A DNA stretch of 64,000 bases from Orientallactaga sibirica (Eukaryota > Chordata > Mammalia > Rodentia > Dipodidae): the NCBI GenBank assembly GCA_036365145.1, contig JAEOAD010001942.1:1798001-1862000 (forward strand). The letters run 5' to 3'. Position 1 is the first letter of the stretch; every line of letters begins with the position of its first letter. A program made the translations under genes and the position numbers. Below, piece after piece: positions 1-11,563 of the stretch. The notes below the pieces were generated by a model. The model was given only the letters and a program-made list of their open reading frames with translations, was not told the origin of the DNA and ran no database searches.

Positions 1-122
1 AGGTGGAACATGCATTTGGAGTTTGTTTGCAGTGGCTAGTGGCCCTGGCGTGCCCATTCTCTCTCTATTTGCCTCTTTCTCTCTCTCATTAAATAAATAA
101 ATAGAATGCATTTTTTTTTTTA
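1..122 (+). mobile_element. B2-related SINE type A, 3' part
   Basis: The element is cut by the window edge. The right half of the SINE body, the CT-rich part and an AAATAAATAAATA tail are present. Confidence 0.85.
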
Positions 123-590
123 AAAGAGGAATAGCTAAGTTAGTAGGCAAGCCCATCTTCTGGGGGCTCATCTGTGTGCAGGCAGTCGTTTGTCCTATTT
201 AGGGGTGGAAAACAAAATGGGTGACCCCCAAGGCTGATTTGCTTTGCAAGAGCTGAGGACGGTCCAGTGAGGATGAGCTCAAGCATGCACAGTCTCAGGG
301 ACAGCAGGAACACTGGGGTCATAAAGGGGCAGCAAGTGAAGGCAAAGGTGGAGGAGGTTAAAGGGGGGCGTTGCTTGTGCTTTTAATAAGACCGAGAGCT
401 GGGTTCATGCTTGACCTTGAGCTAGCCTATGCATGGGCATTACAGAGCCTGTCTCACTTAACCCAGTGCTTTGACACAGTGTAATGTCTTGGCAAATGTT
501 TCTGACTGAACTACAAAACTGGGAGAGCTTTATTGAACAGTACTAGAAGAAGTAGTAACCCTCAATACACTGCCTCCAAAATTCTCACGA
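123..590. other. No recognisable feature
   Basis: This is unique-looking sequence. The only open frames are short and lack similarity to anything I recognise. Confidence 0.5.
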
Positions 591-604
591 AAATGCCTAG
601 GGAG

Positions 605-835
605 GGCTGGAGAGATGGCCTAGCAGTTAAGGCATTTGTCTGCACAGCCAAAAGACTTTGGTTTTATTCCACGGGACCCACATAAACCAGATGCGCAAGG
701 TGGCCCATGTGCCTGGAGTTTGTTTGCAGTGGCTGGAGGCCCTGGTGCGCCTATTCCCTCTCTCTCTGTCTCTAAGTATCTATCTCTCTGTCGCTCTCAA
801 ATAAATAAATAAATAATACAAAAATTTTTTTAAAG
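605..835 (+). mobile_element. B2-related SINE type A
   Basis: A full-length copy from the tRNA-like head to the A-rich tail. It is flanked by the 13-bp target duplication AATGCCTAGGGAG at 592-604 and 836-848. Confidence 0.95.
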
Positions 836-1324
836 AATGCCTAGGGAGATGGAGAAAATAACCAAATCTTGCAGCAACACTGAAAACTAAGGCCAATGGG
901 CCATCAGTAGACAAATGGACTGGGATCAGAGTATGAAGCAGATGTAGCCATTTTGGGGGAGAAAAACCACCCAAGCTATAGGGCCTGGCATTTACTCTCG
1001 CTGTACCTCATGAACACATGAGTATGGGATGTAAGGAAAAGCACGTTTGATTCTTCCAGATCCTGCCCACTTGTCTGCTCAAAGCAGAGCGCCCTTTCAA
1101 TTTCCTAGATATTTCTTTGTGCATGTTTGTACATAGTTCATTTCCCTAACTCCCTCCATATCAGTTACCTTCCAGTTGCTGAGACAAAAAACCCCATACA
1201 GCTTATGCAATGAAAAGGGTCTAATTGGCTTACAGTTCCAGAGGATAGAGTCCATCATGGTGGGGAAAGCCTGGCAGGAGCGGTGGCGTAGCTTGAATAT
1301 ATGTCCATAAACTCCGGTTCTTGT

Positions 1325-1532
1325 TTTTGTAAATAGTTATTTTATATTTATTTATTTGAGAGAGAGAGAAAGAGTGAGTGAGAATGGGCTCGCCAGGGCC
1401 TCCAGCCACTGGAAACGAACTCCAGATGCATGTGCTATCTTGTGCATCTGGCTTATGTGGATCCTGGGGAATCCAACCTGGGTCCTTTGGCTTTGCAGGC
1501 AAGTGCCTTAACGGCTAAGCCATCTCTCCAGC
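1325..1532 (-). mobile_element. B2-related SINE type A
   Basis: A reverse-strand copy: the T/A-rich end comes first and it finishes in CCATCTCTCCAGCCC. It is inserted in the inner MaLR LTR. Confidence 0.9.
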
Positions 1533-1542
1533 CCTCAGGTGT

Positions 1543-1705
1543 ATTTTTGTTGTTTTTTTGGTTTTTCCAGGTAAGGTCTCGCTCTAGCTCAGGCTGACCT
1601 GGAATTCACTATGTAGTCTCAGGGTGGCCTTGAACTCACGGCAATCCTCCTACCTCTGCCTCCTGAGAGCTGGGATTAAAGGCGTGGGCCACCCCCCCCC
1701 CGGCC
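1543..1705 (-). mobile_element. B1-like SINE
   Basis: A reverse-strand B1 flanked by CCTCAGGTGT at 1533-1542 and 1706-1715. It lies directly beside the preceding SINE. Confidence 0.92.
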
Positions 1706-2280
1706 CCTCAGGTGTTTTAATGAAGCTTGTAACTTGGGTCTCCAGCCTCCTGGTTGGAGGAGGTGTCACTGGGGGTGGATCTTGGGGCTCAGGCCTAAGA
1801 TATGTTTGGGGGCAGATCTGAATTCCAGCCCAAAGGTATGCAGAGGAGTTTGAGCTCTGCCTGGGTCCCTGCTGTTTGCTGCTGGTTTGTTTTTGTTGCT
1901 TTTGGGGTTTGCTGGCTGGTAATGGTTTCTCTCTGCTTCGATGTATGGAAGCAGCTTCTTCCCCTTGGATCTGTAAGCTTGAAATAAATCTCCTCCTCCC
2001 CTAAACAGTGTCTGGTTTGGCTGTTCATCCCAGAGACCTGAAGCTACAAGCAGGAAGCCAGCATCCCACCCCATCCCATCAGCAAGGAAGAAGTACAGAA
2101 GCGTCAGGAATGTTTAGTGTGACTGGACTATACAACATCAAGGCCCGCCCCCAGTGACGCACTTCCTCCAGGAAGGCTCCACCTCCTAAAGGTTCCACAA
2201 CCTTCCCAAACAGTGCCACTTACTGGGGATTAAGTTCTCAAACACACATGTCTATGGGGGCATTTTATATTAAAACTACC

Positions 2281-2905
2281 AAACCTCCCTTCTCAGTCAT
2301 ACCATCCACAGTCACACTTCCTATTTCTGAAGGAAGATGCTACCATATGTAGGAGGCATGCCAATACGTGAGCATTGTACATATGCATTTTGATTGGTGA
2401 GTGTTGGGGAAGTAAATGTGTGTCTGCTACATTTGGGAAAATGAGTCCTAAAAGTAAAGAACTGTGTATGACAGAAACCCTTAGTAATTCATGCCATGAA
2501 TATACTATTAACTCAGAGATCTAGAAAAATTACCTGAAAGGCAGGATGAGGAAGCTGCAATGTCAGTAACTCAGCATTCCTTGGGAAGGCCAATCAGGTA
2601 TGGAGCTAAGAAATCCATCTGTTCCAAGCTAAAGATGTAGACGCTAAAGCAAACACTGTGGAGAATGGGACCGGGAGCCACGTTCCTCAAAGATTCCATG
2701 TGATCACATCTAGCTTGCTTGACGTGGAGTTAAAGAGAATGGTAAGAGACTGAAAAGTACAGGGGAAGAGAAAGTGATGCAGGGGAAAGAAGCAAGAAGT
2801 GTGCTCTAGCCAAGTGGCTCCTCAGCACGGAAGGGGAAATAGAAATGACCCCCAAAATGTAAGCAGCCTTAAGAAAAAGAGACTGGCAGCCCTACTCACA
2901 TAACA
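2281..2905. other. No recognisable feature
   Basis: Unique-looking AT/purine-balanced sequence with no long open frame and no repeat that I recognise. Confidence 0.5.
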
Positions 2906-3036
2906 AGGCTACCTTCCTCCCTTCCATCCTTCCTTTCTCTCTCTCCTTCTTTCTCGCTTCCTTCCTCCCTCCCTCTCTCTCCCTTCCTCCCTCCCTCCCT
3001 CCTTCCCTCCCTCCCCTCCCTCCCTCCCTCCCTTTC

Positions 3037-3099
<63 letters not shown>

Positions 3100-3109
3100 A
3101 TTTTGGTTT
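2906..3109. repeat. Pyrimidine microsatellite (CCCT/TTCC then TTTC)n
   Basis: About 200 bp of almost pure pyrimidine on the plus strand, degenerate CCTT/CCCT units grading into clean TTTC units. It adjoins the reverse B1 that follows and probably grew from its A tail. Confidence 0.95.
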
Positions 3110-3236
3110 TTCAAGGTAGAGTCTTGATCTAGCCTAGGCTGACCTGGAATTAGTCTCAGGCTGGCCTTGAACTCACAGCGATCCCCCCTACCTCAGCCTC
3201 CCAAGTGCTGAGATTAAAGGCATGTCACCACACCTG
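3110..3236 (-). mobile_element. B1-like SINE
   Basis: Reverse-strand copy with a short internal deletion around the CTATGTAGTCTCAGG region. Confidence 0.88.
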
Positions 3237-3239
3237 GAA

Positions 3240-3418
3240 AATTTCATATTTATTTATTTATTTGAGAGAGGGAGGGAGAGAGAGAGAGAACAGGAACATC
3301 AAGGCCTCTACGCATGTGCCACCATGTGCATCTGGCTTACATGGGTACTGGGGAATCAAACCCGGATCCTTAGGCTTTGCAGGCAAGAGCCTTAACCACT
3401 AGGCAATGTCTCCATCCC
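3240..3418 (-). mobile_element. B2-related SINE type A
   Basis: Reverse-strand copy ending in a mutated head (GCAATGTCTCCATCCC). Confidence 0.88.
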
Positions 3419-4417
3419 AAGGCTACATTTCTCACAAGCCTCAAATCAGGTTGAGGAGTTTGGGCAGACAATGATTCCTCCAGGGTGATGGGCCAACACT
3501 TTGCCACTCTCATGTCTTGGAGGGCTATGGCTGGGTGTGAGGTGACCTGGAGTAAAGCAGTCGTGGATGGTGGATGGGAGCCAGCAGTAGGAGGTAGTTG
3601 TGGAGAAGCAGAGCTCCAGATGCCTACCAACCAAAAACTTCTGGTGGTAAGATGCTCAGCTCAGGCTATAGTGGACATTAGCCCCACTGTCCATAGCTAG
3701 AAGCAGAGCCCATCACCTGAGGATGACTGTGAAACTCCAGCCCAGCATTTGACATGTGTAGTCTCCTTCCTCCAGCAGACTGAGTAGATTTCAAAAGCAT
3801 AGAGGCTAATTCGCCTATATTGATGTCAGTGCTGTTTGGTTCCTCTGCTTCAACACATTTGGGAGACATCCCCTGGCTAGAACATTAGCCATGCCAGGGT
3901 AACAAAGTAGGGGTTGCCAGGAGCATAGAAGATTGGGCAGTATGGCAGACTGCAAAGCTAAGTACGGCCAGCAGAGGTCCCTGGTATGCAAAGCAGGGTA
4001 GCTACTAAAGTGAAGACAGCTTTGCAGGACATCTGACACTTGTCCAGTCCAGGCTCAGTACCAGCCTAAATGGTGAGAAAGATAAGCGTCTTCAAGTTCA
4101 ATTGACTTCACCGTGACCACCCTTACCTGTCAGACTCCAATTTTAGATGCCCCAGAAGGAAGCTGCTAAAACACCTCATCATTTTATTTGTTGCTTGTGT
4201 TTCCATTTTTCTTTTAACTATACTTACGGTGGTATTTATATTTTGTTTATATTAGCATATATTAATTCTACCTAATGGGTTTATTCTGCCGTTTTCACAC
4301 ATATTAATAATATATTTTGATTGTATTCACTCTCCCATTATCCTCTCTTGTCCCCCTGTCACTTCCATGGATACTCTTCTTCTTCTCAATTTTCCCTCTT
4401 TCCATATTCTTTACTAA
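3419..4417. other. No recognisable feature
   Basis: About 1 kb of unique-looking sequence. The frames present are short and overlap on both strands, which is the pattern of non-coding DNA. Confidence 0.5.
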
Positions 4418-4513
4418 AATGTATTTTATTTATTTGCACATGTGTTTGTGTGTGTATGTATGGGTGCATCAGGATCTTGTGCCATTGCAAACAAATGCCA
4501 GATGCTTGCACTG

Positions 4514-4552
<39 letters not shown>

Positions 4553-4695
4553 AGGTAGGGTCTTGCTCTAGCTCAGGCTGACCTGGAATTGCACAACTTG
4601 TTGCATCTGGCTTTATGTGGGTGCTGGAGAATTGAACTCAGGCCATCAGGCTTTGAAAACAAGCACCTTTAACCACTGAACTATCTCCCCATTAC
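4418..4695 (-). mobile_element. B2-related SINE type A, interrupted
   Basis: Both halves of a diverged reverse copy are present, separated by a truncated B1. Confidence 0.8.
4517..4592 (-). mobile_element. B1-like SINE, 5'-truncated
   Basis: A poly(T) run of about 35 then the 3' part of a reverse B1. TTGCAC-type flanks on both sides suggest a target duplication inside the older SINE. Confidence 0.8.
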
Positions 4696-4769
4696 AATGC
4701 TATTTTTCTTATTACTGTGACTCTGTAGTATAACTTGAAATCATTTTGAAGTCTTCCACATTATTCTTT

Positions 4770-5118
4770 TTTTCATGTGTGTGTGTCTGTGTGTGCGGGT
4801 GCACATGTGTGGTGTGTGTGGTGTGTGTGTGGTGTGTATATATGTGTGCTTGTATGTGTGGGTGAGAGGTCAACATCACGTGTCTTTCCTCAACTGCTCT
4901 CCACCTTGTGTTTTAGACAGTGTCTGTCGCTGAAACTAGAGCTCACCAAATTAGCTAGACTAGGTACTCATTGAGGCCTAGGGAGTCTGTGTCTATCTCC
5001 TGAGCACTGGGATTATAGGCACATGCCACACCTGGCATTTTACAGGATGCTAGAGATTTGAATTCAGGTCCTCATGCCTGCATGGCAAGCCCTTTTGCTG
5101 AACCATCTCCCTAGCCCC
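4770..5118 (-). mobile_element. Old B3-like SINE with (TG)n
   Basis: A diverged reverse element: TG-rich start, a B1-like middle (GGGATTATAGGCACATGCCA), and a tRNA-like head at the end (CTGAACCATCTCCCTAGCCC). Confidence 0.6.
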
Positions 5119-5260
5119 TCCAACATTATTTTTTTAACTTGGGTTTCCTATGGCTTTTTGAAGTCTTTTGTGTTTCCATATAAATTTTTACTTTTTCCCA
5201 TTGTTGTGAAGTATGGCTTTGAAATTTGGATGGACATCGTCTGAAATCTACTTTTGATAA

Positions 5261-5869
<609 letters not shown>

Positions 5870-5870
5870 A

Positions 5871-6202
5871 GTCATTCTCATAGTATTAATTCTTCTAGTC
5901 CACAAGCATGAGAGATCTTTCCATCTTCTAGAGGCATGCTCATTTTCTTCCTTCAGTGTTGTAAAACTTTCAGTGTGGAAGTGTTTCATTTCCTTGGTTA
6001 GATTTATTCCAAGGTTTTGAGGCAATTGAATGTGACTGTTTCCATGATTTCTTTCCCAGCGTGTTTGTTATTGATATATAGGAAGGCAGCTGATTTTCAT
6101 AGGTTAATTTTGTGTCCTGCTGCCTCTGAGAGTGTCTGTCAGCCCTCAGGGTGTTCTAGTGAAGTCTTTAGGGTCCCTTTTGTACACAATTGAATATAGG
6201 CT
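5871..6202. other. No recognisable feature
   Basis: AT-rich sequence downstream of the retrocopy with no recognisable element. Confidence 0.45.
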
Positions 6203-6340
6203 TCCTGACACTGCAAATGAACTTCAGATGCATGTGCCACTTTCTGCATCTGGCTTTCTGTGAGTGCTGGGGAATCGAACCTGGACCATCAGGCTTTGCA
6301 AGTAAATGCCTTTAACAACTGAGCAAACTGTCTAGCCCTT
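6203..6340 (-). mobile_element. B2-related SINE type A fragment
   Basis: A diverged reverse copy lacking the CT-rich and A-tail end. Confidence 0.75.
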
Positions 6341-6369
6341 TTCCTGGTCTTTAAAATGTCTATTTCTCT

Positions 6370-6558
6370 GGCTGGAGAGATGGCTCAGTGATTAAGGTGC
6401 CTTCCTGCAAAGCCTAATGACCTAGGTTTGAATCTCCACAGATGCACAAAGTGGTGCATGCATCTAGAGTTCATTTGCAGAAACCCTGGTGCGCCCATTC
6501 TCTCTCTGTCTTCTACTTATCTCTCTGCTTGCAAATAAGTAAGTAAATAAAATATTTT
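6370..6558 (+). mobile_element. B2-related SINE type A
   Basis: A plus-strand copy flanked by TTAAAATGTCT-like repeats (6351 and 6559 onward). Confidence 0.88.
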
Positions 6559-6624
6559 TTAAAATGTCTGTTGCTGAAAGTGCAGTACTGAGTCTCTGAG
6601 ACTATCTTAAGCAGTGTCTCTTTT

Positions 6625-7116
6625 TTTAAAATTAGTTACTTTTTTTTATTGACAACTTCCTTAATTGTAGACAATATCCCATGGTAATTTCCTCCCGTCC
6701 CCCACTTTCCCCTTGGAAACTCCACTCTCCATTATATCCCCTCTCCCTCTCAATCAGTCTCTGTTTTCATTTTGATGTCATCATCTTTTCCTCCTATTAG
6801 GATGGTCTTGTGCAGGTAGTGTCAGACACTGTGAGGTCATGGATATCCAGGCCGTTTTGTGTCTGGAGGAGCATGCTGTAAGGAGTCCTACTCTTCCTTT
6901 GGCTCTTACATTCTTTCTGCTACCTCTTCCGCAATGGACCCTGAGCCTTGGATGGTGTGTTAGAGATGTTTCAGTGCTGAGCACTCCTCTGTCACTTCTT
7001 CTCAGCACCATGGTGCCTTCTGAGTCATCCCAAGGTCACTGCCATCTGAAAAGAGAAGCTTCTCTAGCTGAACGTGAGAGTAGCATTAATATCTGTGTGT
7101 GGACATTAAGAGAAGT
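6625..7116 (-). mobile_element. L1 3' end, 5'-truncated
   Basis: On the plus strand it starts with poly(T) and TTATTGACAACTTCC, the complement of the L1 3' UTR end (GTTGTCAATAAAAA). It is flanked by a perfect 15-bp duplication AGCAGTGTCTCTTTT at 6610-6624 and 7117-7131. Related copies lie at about 12950 and 60586 (reverse) and at 45005 (forward). Confidence 0.9.
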
Positions 7117-7131
7117 AGCAGTGTCTCTTTT

Positions 7132-7387
7132 CACTGGGAGGAGGGAGCTCCCCAAATAAGCCAATCCCTCCAAACAGATTCCAGACCCTGTCTCCTGCTT
7201 TGTAAAGTTCTCTATGTGAGTTCACTATCAAAGCTAGAAATACTCAGACATCATCCACCTCTTCTAGCAGCTGTCATCCAACTTTTCTCAATTTAGTTCC
7301 AATTTAGTTCTGGCAGACTGTGCCTGGGTCATCACCCGACTTCCATCCCTAGATGCAGAGATTGTAAACAAAATAGGAGCAAATTGT
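7132..7387. other. No recognisable feature
   Basis: Short unique-looking stretch between the L1 and the next SINE cluster. Confidence 0.4.
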
Positions 7388-7493
7388 AGGTAGACATGGT
7401 GGCCCAGACTTTAATCCCAGCACTTGGGAGGCAGATGTAGGAGGATTGCTGTGAGTTCAAGGCCACCCTGAGACTACATACTGAATTCCAGAG
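7388..7493 (+). mobile_element. B1-like SINE, truncated
   Basis: Forward B1 that stops at GAATTCCAG, where a reverse SINE begins. Confidence 0.85.
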
Positions 7494-7683
7494 AAAGAGG
7501 CAGAGATCGATAGAGAGAAAGAGAGAGAGAGAATGGGTACTTCAGGGCCTCCAGCCACTGCAAACAAACTCCAGACGCATGTGCTACCTTGTGCATCTGG
7601 CTTACTTGGGTCCTGTGGAATCAAACTGAGGTCCTTTGGCTTTGCAGGCAAACGCCTTAACCACTAAGCCATCTCTCCGGCCC
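7494..7683 (-). mobile_element. B2-related SINE type A
   Basis: Reverse copy ending in CCATCTCTCCGGCCC, joined directly to the truncated B1. Confidence 0.88.
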
Positions 7684-7689
7684 CCATCG

Positions 7690-7922
7690 TTTTTTTAAAA
7701 TAAATATTTTTATTCATTTATTTGCAAGCAGAGAGAGAGATAGAGAGAAAAGAGACAGACAGAGAGAATGGCATGCCAGGGCCCCCAGCCACGGCAAATG
7801 AATGAACTCCAGATGCTTGCACCTCTTCCTGCATGTGGCTTTTCTTGGGTACTGCCCTGGGGATTGAACCCAGCCATTAGGTTTGCAGGCAAGTGCGTTA
7901 AGGGCTGAGCCATCTCTCCAGC
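7690..7922 (-). mobile_element. B2-related SINE type A
   Basis: Reverse copy with flanks CCCATC and TCCATC. Its body has a small internal repeat (GCAAATGAATGAACTCC). Confidence 0.88.
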
Positions 7923-9168
7923 CCTCCATCAGCTTTTACCAGCAGCATGCCCTGACAGCTCATAGGCAAGTGCAGCAGCCCGTCGCGCCCTCTAGTGTCA
8001 CAGCTCTTCAGCAGAGCCCATGTGGGCCTAGCAAGTCAGGAGTCCTCAGCCCCTGACAGCAGCTTGTGTTACATCTTGTGGACCTAGGGTGTCGGGGGTC
8101 CTCATCCCTTAGGGCCCTGTCTTCTGATGCTCTCTGAGGATGTTATTGCCATGCCATTGCTGCCGCTGTAACCGCTGTCTCTCTCCTGGGCTGCTATGTT
8201 CATGGTCCCCATGGCTGTACCTCAGCCGCTGTCAAGGCCAATCTCTTCCCAGGGCTCCCTGCTTCTGTGGCTGCTATCGGTGGCTCCAGCTCTTCTTCAG
8301 CTGTCAAGTAGTGGTTATGTCACCACTTTTGCAGCTCAGCTTGCCCCCTGCTCAACTCCATTGCTGCTGCCTCTGCTCCATTACTGTGGCTTCTTCCTTC
8401 CTCTTACCCAGCTCGGTGGCTCCACTAAAAGTCAGCAAGAGCATAACCACTCCAGAGAAGCCTTTTAACAGGCCTGATGTTGCACCACTGCGGCAGATAA
8501 GTGGGGGGAGGACCAGGAGGGGAGCTGCACGCTGGGGTGTCTTCCAGTCAGCTGACCAAGTAATTGGAAAAGCCTGCGTGTACAGCCGGGAAGGGGCTGT
8601 TTGCACGAACCACAGCAAACCTTTCATGCAACAAACAAAGGTAAGTATTTACAATAATCATGGCATTGTCCCTTTTGTACCAGTCATAGCAGTTTTCTGC
8701 CAGGCCACTGGGAGAAGTGCTGCCCTGTAGCCTGGACAGAAATAGTTGCAGGGTCATCTAGAGTTCACTGAAGCCTGCGATAGCAAAAACGTCTAGTGCA
8801 AACGGAAACAGTTGTGGCTAGGGTGAACATTTAAGAACCGGAGCAAGCAGCTGTGATGGTGGTGTAGTTTCCTCAAGGCATCCGTCCATGAAGCACTGCT
8901 GCTATAGTGGTGGCTCAGCAAAAGGCATCGGTCCATGAAGTGTTAAAGACAGTGTTGTTGGTATAGTGGTGGGTCAGCTAAATGCTTAGCTGATGTTCTT
9001 GTATTCAAGGCAGCCAGGGAGAGTCCAGAAGCTTCCCATCCTCTAACATTTCCATTATTCTTTCTTTTCCTAGCTTTCCTCAGGGATATGTCATTAAGTC
9101 GCTGGCCTTCTATCAAACTGTCAGACTTGAAAACAGAAAGAAATTTGTCACATGGTGACATATTAAGA
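7923..9168. other. Unassigned GC-rich stretch
   Basis: About 1.2 kb free of the SINE families that crowd the rest of the window. The part at 7980-8560 is rich in CTG/CTGCTG and contains overlapping open frames on both strands, the longest 8140-8730 (196 codons, cysteine- and leucine-rich at first). The residue pattern follows low-complexity GCTG/CTGC base composition, so I do not call it a gene. It could be a retroviral LTR remnant or an unrecognised exon. Confidence 0.4.
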
Positions 9169-9176
9169 GTGTCCTA

Positions 9177-9465
9177 GGGCTGGAGAGATGGCTTAGGGGT
9201 TAAGGCGCCTGCCTCCCAAGCCTAAGAACGCTGGTTCCAATCTCCAGCGGTTCCGATCTCCAGGTCCCACGTTTAGCCAGATGCAAAGTGACGCAAGGGA
9301 GCAATGCCGCACTTGACCACAAGGGGGCGCACGCATCTGGATTTCGTTCACAGCAGCTGAGACACTGCTGGCGCGCCCATCTCTGTCTTCCTCTCTCTCT
9401 CTCTCTCTCTCTTTCTCTTTCTGTCTCTCTCTGTGTGTCTCTCTCCAAAAAAAATTAAAAAAAAA
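9177..9465 (+). mobile_element. B2-related SINE type B
   Basis: Full forward copy with the type B block (GCAATGCCGCACTTGACC followed by ACAAGGGGGCGC), a CT tract and a plain A tail. It has a TGTCCTA target repeat on both sides (9169-9176, 9466-9473). Confidence 0.95.
9317..9330 (+). promoter_or_regulatory. CTCF-motif-like site in SINE type B
   Basis: CCACAAGGGGGCGC, close to the CTCF core consensus (CCASYAGRKGGCRC-type) with A in place of the usual Y. Motif match only. Binding is not shown. Confidence 0.45.
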
Positions 9466-9476
9466 ATGTCCTAAGA

Positions 9477-10002
9477 GGAGGGGAAGCTAGTACCATAGTT
9501 TGGATACATAGATATGTTGTGTCCATCCAATTACCCTGTAAGTGATTATTGTTAGACCCATAAAGGAGTGTTGCTCTCACTTTTGGTCAGAGAAGCTTCT
9601 CCTTGCAGACAGCAGTGACTGCTGGAGAAACTGAAAAGTCATCAAAGTGCTGAGAAGATGTGACAGTTAAGTGCTCGGTGTTAAGTGAGAGATCTTTATC
9701 ACACCCGCCAAGACTCAGGGAATTTTATGGAAGAAGCAGTGGGAAGAATGAAAGATCCAGAGAATGGGGAGGAGTGCTTTGGAAATGTCCTCTGGACACA
9801 AAGTGGCCATTGCATTCATAACCCCACAGTGGCTATTGTTACCTGCACAATACTGGGCCTGTCAATATATATCATTATAGTTGATGGGGGAAGGCAACAA
9901 CAAGAAGACCTCAAAGTAGAAGAGGGACTAGGGAAAAGAAAGTAATTGGAAGAGGATTATGATCAAAAAACATTATGAAAATTGTCAATAAAAATCAATT
10001 TT
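9477..10002 (+). mobile_element. L1 3' end, 5'-truncated
   Basis: Ends AATTGTCAATAAAAATC and includes the rodent L1 3' UTR-like stretch from GAGAAACTGAAAAGTCATC onward (about 9626-9985). The target repeat TGTCCTAAGA is at 9467-9476 and 10210-10219. A small open frame at 9685-9945 is part of this UTR, not a gene. Confidence 0.8.
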
Positions 10003-10208
10003 AGCTGGGTGTGGTGGTGCACGCCTTTAATCCCAGCAGTTGGGAAGCAGAGGTAGGAAGTTCAAGTTCATCATGAGTTTGAGGCCAGCCTGAGACTACA
10101 TGGTGAATTCCAGGTCAGCTTGGGCATGAACAAAACCCACCTTCAAAAAATCCAAAACAAAATAAAACAAAAAACCCAAAAATACCCAAAAATCAAGTTA
10201 AAAAAAAA
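10003..10208 (+). mobile_element. B1-like SINE in the L1 tail
   Basis: Forward B1 directly after the L1 tail, ending in a long A-rich stretch. It shares the outer target repeat of the L1. Confidence 0.85.
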
Positions 10209-10261
10209 GTGTCCTAAGACGGGGCCAAGGAGATGGATCAGCTGGTAAAGTGCTCAACATG

Positions 10262-10620
10262 TGTGACAGTTGGTCTCTGGTTGTCAACCTGACAGGATCT
10301 AGAATCACCATGGAAACATGTCTGCGAGGAATTTTCTAGGTTAGGTTAGTTGAGGTCTGAGGGCCCTCCTAGCTGTTGGATGCGCCATACCCTGGGCTGG
10401 GTTTCAGGACCGTATGACAAGAAGAAAGCTAGCTGAGCATGGAACATGCGTCTCTCTCCTTCCTTGCTGCTGATGTGATGGTAAGATGCTGGCTTCCTGT
10501 TCCTGCTATGCCTTCCTTGCCAAGATGGACTCTACCCTTTGGAACTGTAAGCCAAAATAATCTCTTTTCTTCTGTCATTTGCTACCGGTAGGGTATTTTG
10601 TCCCAGTTTCAAGAAAGAGA
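10262..10620 (+). repeat. 5' LTR of the MaLR provirus
   Basis: Starts TGTGACAGTTGG and ends just before the primer-site region. It carries the GTAAGCCAAAATAATCTC end common to MaLR LTRs here. Confidence 0.7.
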
Positions 10621-11104
10621 ATTGGTACTGAGAAGTGGGACACTTGTTATGGTAAACCTGACCACGTGGTCATTAGTCTTTTGGAACTGGTTGCAGGAGG
10701 ACTATGGAAGTATTTGTAATGTTAGATTAGACAAGCCTTACAATGCTGTAAACAGAGCTTGGGCCATCCTGGTGAGAGTTTGAAAGACCAGAAGGCCAAG
10801 AGCAATATGAACTCTGGAGATCTGACTCAACAGCTTCCAGAGGGGAAAAGGGATTTCACTGGGAACTGGGCTGAAGGCAGTCCATGTGATTGTGTTCTAC
10901 CCATGTCCTGAGAACTCGAATGACATTACGTTTAAAAGTGATGGCCTGACGTGATTGGTGGAGGAAAGTTCAAGGCAGACTGATATTGAGTCTGTGGTGT
11001 GGATTCTCTTAGTTGTTCTTACTCAGATCCACAATTAAAAAGAACAAAATACAGAGAAGAAAGGAATTAACATTGTGAAGATTGGCACAGAAACAAGTGA
11101 AAGC

Positions 11105-11476
11105 TGTAGAGAGCCGCAACCAATAGGAGCAAATGACATAGGCACAGCCATGTCTACCCCTAGCTGAACTGTTTGTACAGGCCTGATCTTGTACAGAAGA
11201 TAGCACATGCAGAAAAACAGTCTGCAGCTGCTTCATTCCTACATCATCTGACCTTGTCCCCTGGTCCCATGCTTTCTCTATATTTGATAAAAGAAAGTTG
11301 TTGCCAAAAGCTTTTCTGCTTGAGCATAAATTAAACCAACACTTGGTTAGGCCATGCTGCAGTGTCTCCAGCAGAGTCTGTAGACTACCTGATCCCAGCT
11401 TTCCCTCTATTGCTTGTGTCTGTCTTTCTAATTCTTGAGTTTCCCTTAACAGGTCATAGCCACACTAGTCACAGCA
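11105..11476 (+). mobile_element. Class II (IAP/ERVK-like) solo LTR
   Basis: 372 bp with TG...CA ends and a perfect 6-bp duplication GAAAGC at 11099-11104 and 11477-11482. A 6-bp duplication is typical of class II proviruses. The start (TGTAGAGAGCCGCAACC) resembles IAP-like LTRs. It lies in the MaLR internal part. Confidence 0.75.
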
Positions 11477-11563
11477 GAAAGCAAGTTTGAAGTCTTAGGC
11501 AAAGGAGCTGCAGCTGCTTCAGCTGTAACTGTCAAAGAGATTATCATCATTAATGATAAGACA

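Larger units (their letters stand above)
1284..2048 (+). mobile_element. MaLR-type LTR nested in another LTR
   Basis: It begins TGGCGTAGCTTGAATATATG and ends near CTACA. It contains the GGAGGAGGTGTCACTGGGGG motif typical of MT-like LTRs and a late AAATAAA. Flanks AGCGG (1279-1283) and AGCAG (2049-2053) look like a 5-bp target duplication with one change. A SINE and a B1 lie inside it. Confidence 0.65.
1165..2280 (-). mobile_element. MaLR-type LTR (antisense), split
   Basis: The two arms are 1165-1283 and 2049-2280. They read as one reverse-strand LTR of the MaLR kind, with a 'cagttccagaggatagagtccatcatgg' style core (quoted only in outline), rejoining at AGCAGGAAGCCAGCATCCCA. A second LTR interrupts it. 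The family name is from recall of rodent MT/ORR1 LTRs. Confidence 0.6.

Noticed and set aside
604..680. tRNA genes at the many GGCTGGAGAGATGGCTTAG heads
   Set aside because: These are the tRNA-derived heads of B2-related SINEs, with worn cloverleaf positions and SINE bodies attached.
2896..3114. Arg/Glu/Lys-repeat protein on the minus strand
   Set aside because: It is the translation of a pyrimidine microsatellite. The same holds at 40015-40218 and 57560-57793.
8140..8730. The longest single open frame outside repeats (196 codons)
   Set aside because: It overlaps other frames on both strands, and its residues follow CTG/TGC-rich base composition. No domain, splice or start context supports it.
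9685..9945. 86-codon open frame
   Set aside because: It lies in an L1 3' UTR.
10598..10783. 61-codon frame near 10.6 kb
   Set aside because: It covers the MaLR LTR end and primer-site region, which is non-coding.
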